Positions 16,669 to 24,983 of a stretch of 64,000 nt of DNA are shown one piece after another. The DNA is taken from positions 1 to 64,000 of the forward strand of contig JAGAKZ010000021.1 in NCBI GenBank assembly GCA_017848115.1, in the 5' to 3' direction. The stretch's first letter is position 1. Each line of letters opens with the position of its first letter. Origin of the DNA: Oscillospiraceae bacterium. Its GTDB lineage: Bacteria; Bacillota; Clostridia; Oscillospirales; Ruminococcaceae. The translations under genes were made by a program, and so were the position numbers. The notes beneath the pieces were generated by a model. It was not told the DNA's origin, did not search any database, and saw only the letters and a list, made by a program, of their open reading frames with translations.

Positions 16669-17148
16669 TCAGGTTTCTTCATCTTCTGCCTGATTGATTA
16701 TCTTGTTATTTTTCTTTGAAATTGCACCAAGTATTATAAAAGTTGCAACCAGAATTATCATATATATACCTGCAACTATCCCAAACAATTCACCATCTCT
16801 AAAATAATGACAACTGTACACTACGCCTAATATAACATAACCGACAATCGTTCCAGGTCGTGCCATATATTTAGAAAACATAGGATTTATAGCACCTATC
16901 TTTGATGATTTGATTCCAAAAATAATATATATCATATTTATCAGAAGTTCGATTACCAAAGCTGTTACCGCAAAAATAACTGATTCTTCTACAGCAACTG
17001 CCAGCATTACCATAACAAATGAAATAACAAACATTATACAATACATAGCTTTAAAACATTTAAAAGCCAGATTATACGCATATGCTTTCTGCATCTCATC
17101 AAGTCCGCTGTCATTTAATAAATCATGAGTATCTCCGATTATTTTCAT
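16669..17148 (-). CDS. Four-helix membrane protein paired with an XRE regulator
   Basis: 159 residues with a soluble N-terminal 30 residues followed by four hydrophobic helices. It resembles the small integral membrane proteins that sit next to short XRE regulators in Firmicutes (DUF6773-like; family call tentative). The N-terminal region with an LDEMQKAYAYN helix is conserved-looking. It lies 13 bases after the XRE gene. A sensing or anti-regulator role is possible but unproven. Confidence 0.6.
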   Translation of the reverse strand: MKIIGDTHDLLNDSGLDEMQKAYAYNLAFKCFKAMYCIMFVISFVMVMLAVAVEESVIFAVTALVIELLINMIYIIFGIKSSKIGAINPMFSKYMARPGTIVGYVILGVVYSCHYFRDGELFGIVAGIYMIILVATFIILGAISKKNNKIINQAEDEET

Positions 17149-17161
17149 AAAAAATCACTCC

Positions 17162-17359
17162 TTATTCTTCCCAGAACAACTCATCAAGAGTTTTGTCCAA
17201 CACTTTACATATTGCTATACATAGATTAATGGTAGGATTATAGTCACCCTTTTCAATAGCACTTATTGTCTGTCTTGAGACTCCTACCGCTTCCGCAAGT
17301 GCCTGCTGGGACATATCTTTTATAGCTCTTGCAGATTTTAGTTTTAAATTTTTTGCCAT
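17162..17359 (-). CDS. Small XRE-family HTH regulator
   Basis: 65 residues, almost entirely a helix-turn-helix of the Cro/CI type: ARAIKDMSQQALAEAVGVSR, QTISAIEKGDYNPT, and an LDKTLDELFWEE tail. This is the common YozG/YvaO-like short regulator of Firmicutes. GAGGTGATGAC precedes ATG 17359. It forms a two-gene operon with the downstream membrane protein and probably controls its own promoter at 17387-17415. Confidence 0.9.
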   Translation of the reverse strand: MAKNLKLKSARAIKDMSQQALAEAVGVSRQTISAIEKGDYNPTINLCIAICKVLDKTLDELFWEE

Positions 17360-17386
17360 GTCATCACCTCGGTAATTTATAAATTT

Positions 17387-17415
17387 ATGATATCATACCA
17401 ATAGCGTTTTGTCAA
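17387..17415 (-). promoter_or_regulatory. Promoter of the XRE operon
   Basis: Minus-strand TTGACA (17410-17415) and TATCAT (17387-17392) with a 17-base spacer. The -10 region lies in the palindrome ATGATATCAT, a likely regulator half-site pair. Confidence 0.75.
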
Positions 17416-17484
17416 GTATATTTTACATAAAACAAAATATATTTTTCATATCGTAAAACATAATTTTCGTTTCTGCTTATTTTT

Positions 17485-17787
17485 TTATTTAAACAACACT
17501 ATACTCCTGCTTGAAAATAATAACAAAAATGCACATATCTCATGTTGACATAACGGAGATATGTGCAATATTTTTTTGAATATAATTTCTTTTTCACGTG
17601 ATTTTTTTGCAGTAACAGATGGTATATCTTTCAAATGGTCAAGTCCGCAAACATGAGTAAATTTATCTGCATCTGAAGATAGTATGGAAATAATAATTTT
17701 TCTTTTACTTGTCCCACCAATAAGAATATATTCATAATTCATCAATTCTTTATAAGCCTCTGCTGCTTTGAATAATAAATCGTCCAT
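17485..17787 (-). pseudogene. Truncated PBECR4-like nuclease-domain protein
   Basis: The first 70 residues look like a PBECR4 domain, a RelE/barnase-type nuclease relative found in phage and mobile elements: KAAEAYKELMNYEYILIGG, then FTHVCGLDHLKDIP. After about residue 72 the frame runs through a hairpin with arms GCACATATCTC and GAGATATGTGC plus a T-rich flank, so the last 30 residues are not domain sequence. Full domains are longer. It is probably a 3'-truncated gene; the family call is from motif memory. Confidence 0.5.
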
Positions 17788-17804
17788 GTTTCACTTCCAG
17801 TCAC

Positions 17805-18015
17805 TAAAAAAGCCTTGCATACGCAAGGCTTTAAAGTCATATTTTTCAAAAGTAACATCTAATTACTTTCTTATTCAAGCCGGGCTGATATGCAACCACC
17901 ATATAGGTTCAGAAATGTATCCGCTTGACTAAACACATTCATCATCACCTAATAAACAATCTAGTTGTTTATCCGACAGCCCACGCTGTCTGCACGATAA
18001 ATTATCTCTATCGCT
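17805..18015 (-). ncRNA. Candidate structured small RNA
   Basis: On the minus strand a TATAAT (18022-18027) precedes about 210 bases that contain successive stems and no long frame, then a strong terminator (AAAGCCTTGC/GCAAGGCTTT, 17809-17832, T run to about 17805). Stems in order are GACAGC/GCTGTC, ATAAACAA/TTGTTTAT, TCAAGC/GCTTGA enclosing CTGA/TCAG and ATATG/CATAT. A 24-codon frame (MMNVFSQADTF...) lies inside, after AGGTG. It matches no riboswitch class I know. This fills the 17788-18088 gap. It could be a small RNA, or a leader of the truncated gene downstream. Confidence 0.4.
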
Positions 18016-18088
18016 ATTATTATTATAACTTTAAAATATGAATTTCTTTTTACGTTTATTTAAATTTCAAATTAACTTTATATAAGTA

Positions 18089-18580
18089 TCAGATATTAGC
18101 GTTATAAAGAATCATTTCCTTACATTCCCACTTTTCGCCCAAAACACAATATGACTCGGTCGCATCAGTCAAAACGTCCTCAAAGCCAACTGATTTATAA
18201 CAATGGTATGCCAAAAGATTATTTTCAAAAACTCCTAATGATAGCTTTTTAGCACCATATATATCAAACGCAAACTTTACTCCCAGCCTTAGCATAGCTT
18301 TTCCATATCCTTTTTGGCGTTTATCAGGGTCTACAATAACAAATCCCAGACGCAGTTCATCTGTCGATTCATCCGGATTTCTCAGCGTAAAAAATCCTAT
18401 TATTCCTGTTTTGTCAAACGCCGTAAAAGGCATAAGTGATTCAACAAACATGAAATCATTTTCCGTAACCGGAAAATCACCAAGTATTCCTGCTGTCCAC
18501 TGATAAAATGATTTTTCATCACTGCACCACGATAATATTGTACTCGCATCTGAGGCTTTATACGGTCTTATTCTTATCAT
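18089..18580 (-). CDS. GNAT acetyltransferase
   Basis: 163 residues, complete GNAT fold. RIRPYKASDASTILSW opens it; the acetyl-CoA loop is DKRQKGYGKAML (R/Q-x-x-G-x-G/A), preceded by the LRLGFVIVD strand; NLLAYHCYKSVGFE is the usual last helix and strand. Proteins of this RimJ-like type acetylate ribosomal protein N-termini or small amines; the substrate here is not evident. AAAGGAG precedes ATG 18580. The SAP-domain gene lies four bases upstream, so they form an operon. Confidence 0.85.
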   Translation of the reverse strand: MIRIRPYKASDASTILSWCSDEKSFYQWTAGILGDFPVTENDFMFVESLMPFTAFDKTGIIGFFTLRNPDESTDELRLGFVIVDPDKRQKGYGKAMLRLGVKFAFDIYGAKKLSLGVFENNLLAYHCYKSVGFEDVLTDATESYCVLGEKWECKEMILYNANI

Positions 18581-18584
18581 TTCT

Positions 18585-19175
18585 CTATCGCTCCTTTGTA
18601 TTTTTCTCTAATGCTACAAGGTCAGAAGGTTCATAACGATTATGACCACGGCGGGATTTTTTATATTTCCAGCATATAATGGCTTCTTCTAAACTTTTTC
18701 CCTTATTATCTTCAAAGAAATCACGAATATATGTATTATATTCAAACTGCTTATCTATAACTGTTTTTCCCTTTTTCTTTTCTTCTAAAATCTTATAATA
18801 AGCCTCTACTGCCTCTTTATAAGTCTTACCTGAATTACTTTTTAGCCATTTCTGAAATGCAACGTTAAAGGAAAATGTTCTGCCTATCTTTTCTGTAAAA
18901 AATGCTCTGTGTTTCTCCGAACAAACAATATCTGCTTCAATAAAAGTATCTTCTGTAATATTCCCCGTATAAACTACTGACTTTTTCTTTACATCCGGCT
19001 TTAACACTTCACCTGTTTTCAAAAAATATGCAATTCGTTCAGTTAGCTCTGCCTTTGTACCCGAAACAGGAAGCTTGTTCTCACTGCAAAACTCCACCAG
19101 TTCCGCCTTGAGATAGTAAAAACTTCTGAATGTTTCTGCATCTGTTTTGACTGTCAGATCAGGTCTTTGTTCCAT
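18585..19175 (-). CDS. SAP-domain protein, DUF6434-like
   Basis: 196 residues. Residues 15-53 form a SAP motif (helix-turn-helix-like nucleic-acid-binding module): FYYLKAELVEFCSENKLP, then SGTKAELTERIAYFL. The remaining part resembles the domain of unknown function usually joined to it, with FSFNVAFQKWLKSNSGKTYKEA and a repeated FFEDNKGKSLEEAI block, then a basic KYKKSRRGHNRYE tail. It probably binds DNA or RNA. It is upstream of, and coupled to, the GNAT gene. Confidence 0.7.
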   Translation of the reverse strand: MEQRPDLTVKTDAETFRSFYYLKAELVEFCSENKLPVSGTKAELTERIAYFLKTGEVLKPDVKKKSVVYTGNITEDTFIEADIVCSEKHRAFFTEKIGRTFSFNVAFQKWLKSNSGKTYKEAVEAYYKILEEKKKGKTVIDKQFEYNTYIRDFFEDNKGKSLEEAIICWKYKKSRRGHNRYEPSDLVALEKNTKER

Positions 19176-19280
19176 CGTACATCCTCCGTATAAATTTATT
19201 TTTATTGTTGATTTTAAAATTTGTATATGATATAATGAATCAAATAATATTCCACATTAAGTCAGGAGGGCGAAAAATCT

Positions 19281-20552
19281 ATGATAAATAAAACAGAGAT
19301 TACTATATTGAAACGAATTGAAAATGGATTAATTATAGCTGTAACAGGTGCAAAAGGAACACTAAAATGTCAACGTCTCCCCAAAGAAGAAAACAGAGAA
19401 GAACTGACTATACCAATGGTGATGACACTCAATGAGGTTCCTATAGTACAGATGTCACCAAATTACTGTCCGACTTGCTGTGGATTGCTTGCAACAGGAT
19501 ATGGAATTGATAATGCAAATTGTTCGGAACTTCTTGAAATTTCCGACTATATCAACAGTGAATTCAGAGATCTTGAAAGCTTAACTGAAAAAATAAAACC
19601 GTTGATCGGTCTTTTAGAAGATGGTATTTACCTTATCAGAGATATAAAAACCTTTCCTACAGACGGAAATAATAATTTTTTCTGGAATGTTTCAAACAAG
19701 CCTGAATATTACCGCGCCTTTACTGATGCATATTACATATCGGAAATTTTGGAAACCGCAAATATTGATGGTGTGTTTCTCTATCCTACCCAATCACCTG
19801 AAAAATATAATGAGCAACGTGTTCAGTATTATATGGATCTGTTTAGCAGATCAGACAATCCACCCCGTGCTATAGCATATAACGCTATGCGTGGTATGAG
19901 CGCCTTGCTTGACGGACATCACAAAGCCTGTGCTACTGCAAGACTCCATAAACCGCTCGATACAATAATGATTACACCGGGCAGATTATGCAACGAGCAA
20001 CATATTCTATATGCTGAGTTTGGTTATTACAATAAAGATCTGCATTTCACTATCGATAACAATGCGAATATTCCTGATGTATTATATAAAAGTCTTAATA
20101 ATACATTTAAAAACAATTCAATATATTACCACAATATAGTTGCAGGAAGATTTACTGAGCGTAAATGGGAAAACTGCTACCAGGAAAGTGTGAAATTCTA
20201 CCCTACAGCCGAACAATATGCAGTGGATTTAATTTTACAATATGATAAAATTTATGATATGACAGAAGATGAAATTTATCAGTACATTCTCCGTCAGGAA
20301 AGCCCACAATATTACGCTGAGATGATTTTACATTATCTATACCGTCATCATCTGAATCAGATCAACCCTATAATAAAAAAATTCATAAATGTACCTGTAA
20401 ACGGAGAAACATCGAAAATAATAGGTACAGCGTTAAGATATCTTATGAATTTTAAAAATGAAGAAACCGAAAAAATTTGCTTAGAATTTGTAATCGGAGA
20501 CAATGAATATCTTGCTGATATTGCCAAGGATTACTGGGCAGATGAAGAGTAG
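19281..20552 (+). CDS. ParB-fold DGHH-motif protein with CPTCC motif
   Basis: 423 residues. A ParB/sulfiredoxin-like signature, LLDGHHKACATARL (about 210-222), follows a block that is typical of the ParB-like family (SPEKYNEQRVQYYMDLF, about 172-188). A CPTCC cysteine group at residues 63-67 could bind a metal. The C-terminal third (about 310-423) looks like helical HEAT-type repeats. ParB-fold proteins use nucleotides or act as nucleases; no parA or plasmid genes are adjacent. AGGAGGG lies upstream of ATG 19281. It stands alone between minus-strand genes. Function unknown. Confidence 0.55.
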   Translation: MINKTEITILKRIENGLIIAVTGAKGTLKCQRLPKEENREELTIPMVMTLNEVPIVQMSPNYCPTCCGLLATGYGIDNANCSELLEISDYINSEFRDLESLTEKIKPLIGLLEDGIYLIRDIKTFPTDGNNNFFWNVSNKPEYYRAFTDAYYISEILETANIDGVFLYPTQSPEKYNEQRVQYYMDLFSRSDNPPRAIAYNAMRGMSALLDGHHKACATARLHKPLDTIMITPGRLCNEQHILYAEFGYYNKDLHFTIDNNANIPDVLYKSLNNTFKNNSIYYHNIVAGRFTERKWENCYQESVKFYPTAEQYAVDLILQYDKIYDMTEDEIYQYILRQESPQYYAEMILHYLYRHHLNQINPIIKKFINVPVNGETSKIIGTALRYLMNFKNEETEKICLEFVIGDNEYLADIAKDYWADEE

Positions 20553-20622
20553 GCGTCTTTGATTTTCATTTTTTGAGCTTTAAATTCCTTCTGCTCTTAG
20601 ATTCTTCAAAATCAAATCAACA

Positions 20623-21207
20623 TTAATTTTTCAACAACTCTTTTATCGCTTCACTTTCATCATTATATTTTCCAAATTTATCAAGTATCTCCGGAACTTG
20701 TGAAAGGACTATTTTTGAATAGTAATAAAAACTATAGAACAGGTCATCAGGGATTGCATCAGGGTCTTCAAAAATTTCTTCCAGTTCATCTTCATCACAT
20801 TCTTCTGACAAAAGATATTTGTCATCAAGCATATCGGAAAAATTTTCGAGTGGCTGAGAATGTTCCATTTCATCGGCTTCACTGCATATCTGAGCATAAT
20901 ATGTAAATTGGTCTATCAATTTTTTTGCTATAATATCAGCTGATTTTGTTTTACTGCCAAGAAGTTTTTCCAGAATTCTCACAAGGAACACCAAAACAAA
21001 CGGTGCCGGATAAAACATTGTACTCTGATGTTCAAAATCAGAAATAGCATCATATGTTTCTTCCCATTCTTCTGTGTCAAGAGTTTGCTCAAGAACAGAC
21101 AGCAATTCATCATAATCCTCCGCTGTTCCATAAGCAGTAAACATTCTGTGCCATGGAATGTTTTCACTTTTCAAACTGTCGATATATTCTTTAATGTCTT
21201 TGTTCAT
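20623..21207 (-). CDS. Acidic protein of unknown function
   Basis: 194 residues, highly acidic, with a hydrophobic helix at about 65-82 (PAPFVLVFLVRILEKLL) in an otherwise soluble, helix-rich protein. The last third contains runs of D and E. GGGGGA precedes ATG 21207; longer in-frame frames upstream read through the parS-like site and lack a ribosome site. I do not recognise the family. Its size, acidity and isolated position would fit an immunity-type or DNA-mimic protein, but nothing proves it. Confidence 0.55.
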   Translation of the reverse strand: MNKDIKEYIDSLKSENIPWHRMFTAYGTAEDYDELLSVLEQTLDTEEWEETYDAISDFEHQSTMFYPAPFVLVFLVRILEKLLGSKTKSADIIAKKLIDQFTYYAQICSEADEMEHSQPLENFSDMLDDKYLLSEECDEDELEEIFEDPDAIPDDLFYSFYYYSKIVLSQVPEILDKFGKYNDESEAIKELLKN

Positions 21208-21231
21208 TTTTAATTCCCCCATACAAATTAG

Positions 21232-21247
21232 TGTTCCACGTGGAACA
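21232..21247. promoter_or_regulatory. parS-like centromere site 2
   Basis: TGTTCCACGTGGAACA, identical to the site at 16013-16028, here 25 bases upstream of a minus-strand gene in non-coding DNA. It is about 13 kb from the origin, a normal distance for parS. Confidence 0.8.
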
Positions 21248-21338
21248 TTTTTAATTTTACTTTTACAATACATTATCACGTATTGCATTATCATAATTAT
21301 ACTACATATCATAAATCGTTTCAATAAAGAAAATGCAA

Positions 21339-21378
21339 AAACTCTGAAATTTCCACATCAAAAGAAATTTCAGAGTTT
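21339..21378. terminator. Terminator after the alkylsulfatase-like gene
   Basis: AAACTCTGAAATTT (21339-21352) and AAATTTCAGAGTTT (21365-21378) form a 14-bp stem; A-rich and T-rich flanks make it work in both directions. Confidence 0.8.
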
Positions 21379-21388
21379 CTTTATTATT

Positions 21389-24136
21389 TTAGACCTTATT
21401 TTCAGTTTCAATCAATCCAAGCAGTTCCTTATATGACGCACTCAATCGTTCTGTCAGTTCACTTAAACTAAATACATCTTTGTCCTCGCCTTGCAAATAC
21501 CACCATGCCACTTTATCCTCTGCGTCTATCTTATATCCGCTCTTATCAGCATCTGCGAAATATTCGGGGAGATAGGACTCAAGAAGGACAATCTTTTTCT
21601 TTAGCTTAGCGATTTTCTCGACATTATCTGTCGTACCACGATATTCGCAATCGTTATTTATATACTTTCGACCAAGATATCTGTATAAGCTATACAAAGT
21701 ATACCGATATTCATTTTCAACAAAGATGCAATCTTTACCGATCCCGAGGTTACCGTCATTGTTAAACGAAAAGAAATCGCCGTCCATAATTACATTGGTT
21801 TCTTCTTTGAGTATATTATAGTAATTCAGCCATGTTATCCGGTCATTGCCTTCAAACCTGATACTCTTGCCAGTTAAAAGAGTTTTCATATTAGTTTCAT
21901 TTAAAGAACAAAGGAAATCGATACATTCTCTTACCACCGTTTCCAGATCGTATGTGCTACTGTAAATCCGTACTTCACTGTCGTGTTTACCGATAATATC
22001 AAAAAATCTATATCTGTCCACCGATAAATTGATCATACAAGATGCTATTTTCTGAAGAAACTCAACATTTACAGCATCATGTTCAAGAAGCTTCTGGTAT
22101 ATACCATACTTTGAAATTTTCATCTGTGTCAGACTTATCAAATAAGAAAGCGTTTCTTTCTTAAGTGAAATTTCTGCATCTTTTCCGAGAGCGTATTCAC
22201 ATTTACCATCACTTAAAGAATAATACATTATTGCACCGTTTCTGATGACAAAAGCAAATCTCTCACCCGAAATGTTCAGTACACCATCATAAGTAACACG
22301 CGCAGACGCAATTTCTCCGTCAAAAAGGATAGAAATATAATCAAGCAGCATCTCTGCAGTCATACTATTCATAGTATCAGAACTTCTGCTCGCACTTACC
22401 CTGCCCTTACCGTTTCTCAACTCATAAGATGCACATAAATACGCATTTCTCCATATTCCCGACTCGCACTGATAACCTAACTGCTCAAGTGCATCAGCAC
22501 ACAACTCACGTGCTTTGTTTACAGTATCATTATCTTTGTGTCCTAAAACTATCTGCTGTGCCATATATGCTGCTATCCAGTAGTTTCCCCTGGAAATATC
22601 AGCTTTTATCTCTGAAAGTATACCTTCTGTTCCGCCCGAAACCATCATATATCTCATCTGTTCCCGTGCAAGCTGTTCAGGAGGCAATTCTTCAAGATGC
22701 AGAGGATTTGCGTCATACCAGCCGAGATATTTCTGATATACAGCTTTGGCGTTGTGCTTTGGTGTGCCATAGAAAGGTTTTGTACACCAGTTTTTCTGTA
22801 AACGTCGTGGAATAGTAAGCATATCTGCGGCTTCATTCATCTTGTAGCCTTGATTCATGTAATGAAGTGTCTGATCGTTTATATATTTATAGATAGAAGC
22901 CGTATCCAACAAAAATTCACGTATATCCGTACTATCCTTCCAATGTGGCCAGTTATGGCTCTGGAAAATAACATCCGTTCTGTTTCCGTACATTGCAGCT
23001 GATTCCACAAGGAATTTTGCCCATTCCTTTCCGTCTCTCACCTGTGCGCCTCTGAGCGTATACAGATTGTGCAGAGTTCCCGTGCAGTTTTCTGCCAGCC
23101 ACAGTGCATTGTATTCATGGAAATAATTATTCATTTCAGCAGGTGCTTCTGTACCGGGTGTTAACTGACAATCGAAATGCAGTTCTTCTATCACTAACAT
23201 CTGATTTCTTCTGACTTCATATGTAGGTGCACAAAAACTTATCGTTCCCGTAGACTGACCCTGACCTATCCCTATACTTATACTGCCTGTATAATCATTT
23301 TCTCCGTCAGGCTTTATAAAACTTCCGTACTGATACGAAGCTCGTCTTCCCATTGCATTTCCGACATAGACATTTTCACTCACGGAATGTTCTGTAAAAC
23401 CTTCAGGTACGATAATATCGCCGCTTACATCATCATCTGCCTTTTCTTTATCATACTCGCACAGATAGTCTTGTAAATATCCCATTCCACCATAATGATC
23501 CACATGAGAATGACTGATTATAATACCGCTGATTTTATTTTTCAGACTGATTTTATTTTCAGATTTACCATTGTAAAGTTTATAATTGATATAATCAGCA
23601 AATAAATTCATTGACGCCTCTGTACACTCTGTACTCATAAGCGTATCAAGTACAAGCCAGTGGTCATCTTCTGTAAAACCGGTTTTATCAATATTGTTGG
23701 TCTTTACAAATGAGATATTTGCCATGTCATAACCGCGCACCTGATAAATTCTTCCCGGAAGAACCTCAAATACACCCGATAAAAGATTGTTTGTACCGTT
23801 GTTCCAGAGTGCCGGATGTACCGAAAGTGTGTCATCTGAATATTTTTGTGATAAAAAATCATACTGTTTCTGACTCCATACGATTTTTTCTGAACCACCA
23901 TTTAAAGCCACCTTGATTTCCGGATAGTCATTGTATTCTGCTTTATCATCTCTTCCACGACAAGCATATTTGTATTCACTTGAATACACACAATCAAGTT
24001 TTTCACTGCCGTTTTCATTTCTTACATCAGTTATTATACCGCATCTGCATCCTGCAAAAATATTTTTTACACGCACTGACGCTGATGCAGGGTTATTTTT
24101 GTTTTCTTTACAAGTTCCATATAATTTTTTCTCCAT
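21389..24136 (-). CDS. Alkylsulfatase-like metallo-beta-lactamase-fold hydrolase, extended
   Basis: 915 residues, longer than the usual 620-680 of linear alkylsulfatases (SdsA1/BDS1 type). The catalytic domain has HSHVDHYGG (about residues 207-215), the HxHxDH dinuclear zinc motif, with further family blocks VIFQSHNWPHW and TLRGAQVRDGKEW, and an alkylsulfatase dimerisation-like region (about 450-560). A lipid-transfer-like segment follows (about 585-680). The last 230 residues are a helical extension I cannot place. No signal peptide is seen, so it would be cytoplasmic. GGAGG lies nine bases before ATG 24136. It would cleave alkyl sulfates or related esters; substrate unknown. Confidence 0.75.
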   Translation of the reverse strand: MEKKLYGTCKENKNNPASASVRVKNIFAGCRCGIITDVRNENGSEKLDCVYSSEYKYACRGRDDKAEYNDYPEIKVALNGGSEKIVWSQKQYDFLSQKYSDDTLSVHPALWNNGTNNLLSGVFEVLPGRIYQVRGYDMANISFVKTNNIDKTGFTEDDHWLVLDTLMSTECTEASMNLFADYINYKLYNGKSENKISLKNKISGIIISHSHVDHYGGMGYLQDYLCEYDKEKADDDVSGDIIVPEGFTEHSVSENVYVGNAMGRRASYQYGSFIKPDGENDYTGSISIGIGQGQSTGTISFCAPTYEVRRNQMLVIEELHFDCQLTPGTEAPAEMNNYFHEYNALWLAENCTGTLHNLYTLRGAQVRDGKEWAKFLVESAAMYGNRTDVIFQSHNWPHWKDSTDIREFLLDTASIYKYINDQTLHYMNQGYKMNEAADMLTIPRRLQKNWCTKPFYGTPKHNAKAVYQKYLGWYDANPLHLEELPPEQLAREQMRYMMVSGGTEGILSEIKADISRGNYWIAAYMAQQIVLGHKDNDTVNKARELCADALEQLGYQCESGIWRNAYLCASYELRNGKGRVSASRSSDTMNSMTAEMLLDYISILFDGEIASARVTYDGVLNISGERFAFVIRNGAIMYYSLSDGKCEYALGKDAEISLKKETLSYLISLTQMKISKYGIYQKLLEHDAVNVEFLQKIASCMINLSVDRYRFFDIIGKHDSEVRIYSSTYDLETVVRECIDFLCSLNETNMKTLLTGKSIRFEGNDRITWLNYYNILKEETNVIMDGDFFSFNNDGNLGIGKDCIFVENEYRYTLYSLYRYLGRKYINNDCEYRGTTDNVEKIAKLKKKIVLLESYLPEYFADADKSGYKIDAEDKVAWWYLQGEDKDVFSLSELTERLSASYKELLGLIETENKV

Positions 24137-24374
24137 TTCTCATACCTCCAAAAAATTAAGATAGGCATATTATAATTCTTTAAAAAAATTATGTCAATAC
24201 ATTTTCGTCAAATCACAATTATTTTCTGCTTTTTCACTATATTTTTTAGGCATATTTATGTATATAAACAAAATTGGAACGTTACTATTTAATTTTAACT
24301 AACAGCACCGATATAACAAGTATGAGTTGAAAATACTCAAATATATTTTTTTACAAACCCAAGGAGGAAATTTT

Positions 24375-24887
24375 ATGAAGAAAAAAAACAAGAGAATCAT
24401 CTCACTTTTAGCGTCTTTAGCTATGATGTCAGCAATGGGTGCTATGACTGTCAGTGCTGAAGATTATGATCCGGCAGATCATGATCCGGAGGAAATGTGG
24501 TGCCGTCTTCACAGATGCTTCGATGGTTGTCATTCTTTACACGACGTTGATCACATTGATATGAAAGCAGAAATGATAACCAAAGAAGATATACTTAGCA
24601 GAATCGCAGAACAAATGCTTAGCCAAGCTAAGTTAGGTACTCCACAATCAGTTCTTTTACTTTTAGACGATGGCCATCCAATAACTACAACTATAACAAT
24701 ATCACCAACTACTAACCCAACTACTAAATTTCCTCTACCAGCTTTAACTGTCACTCCAAATAATCCATCACCGGAAACCATTAAAAACTTTGAGAAGTTA
24801 AGTCTTAAAATAAGTGAACCTGACAACAGTTTTAGCTTCGAAGACTGCACAACTAAACCAGGCGTGCCTATCAGTATAGTTCAATAA
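24375..24887 (+). CDS. Small secreted protein, unknown
   Basis: 170 residues with a clear Sec signal peptide (basic MKKKNKR, hydrophobic core, cleavage near VSAED at about 31). The mature N-terminus is acidic and has a cysteine/histidine group, WCRLHRCFDGCHSLHDVDH (about 44-62), that could bind metal or form a disulfide. A threonine/proline-rich linker follows (about 100-135). AGGAGG lies before ATG 24375; upstream in-frame starts lack a ribosome site. It is transcribed alone between two minus-strand genes. Function unknown. Confidence 0.6.
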   Translation: MKKKNKRIISLLASLAMMSAMGAMTVSAEDYDPADHDPEEMWCRLHRCFDGCHSLHDVDHIDMKAEMITKEDILSRIAEQMLSQAKLGTPQSVLLLLDDGHPITTTITISPTTNPTTKFPLPALTVTPNNPSPETIKNFEKLSLKISEPDNSFSFEDCTTKPGVPISIVQ

Positions 24888-24937
24888 TATTTATTCAACT
24901 TGCGATCACTCCTGTTTTACAGAATATATAACAACAC

Positions 24938-24968
24938 AAAACGGACATCTCATTGAAATGTCCGTTTT
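24938..24968. terminator. Bidirectional terminator
   Basis: AAAACGGACAT (24938-24948) and ATGTCCGTTTT (24958-24968) form an 11-bp stem between the secreted protein gene and the convergent noc-like gene; it can serve both strands. Confidence 0.8.
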
Positions 24969-24983
24969 ATATTGTTATATCAA

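Noticed and set aside
17591-17606. TCACGTGA core resembling parS in the truncated nuclease gene
   Set aside because: Only the inner 8 bases match; the outer half-sites do not.
17805-18015. Hammerhead or known riboswitch in the structured RNA
   Set aside because: The conserved core of hammerhead (CUGAUGA with GAAA) and of common riboswitches is absent; left as unassigned.
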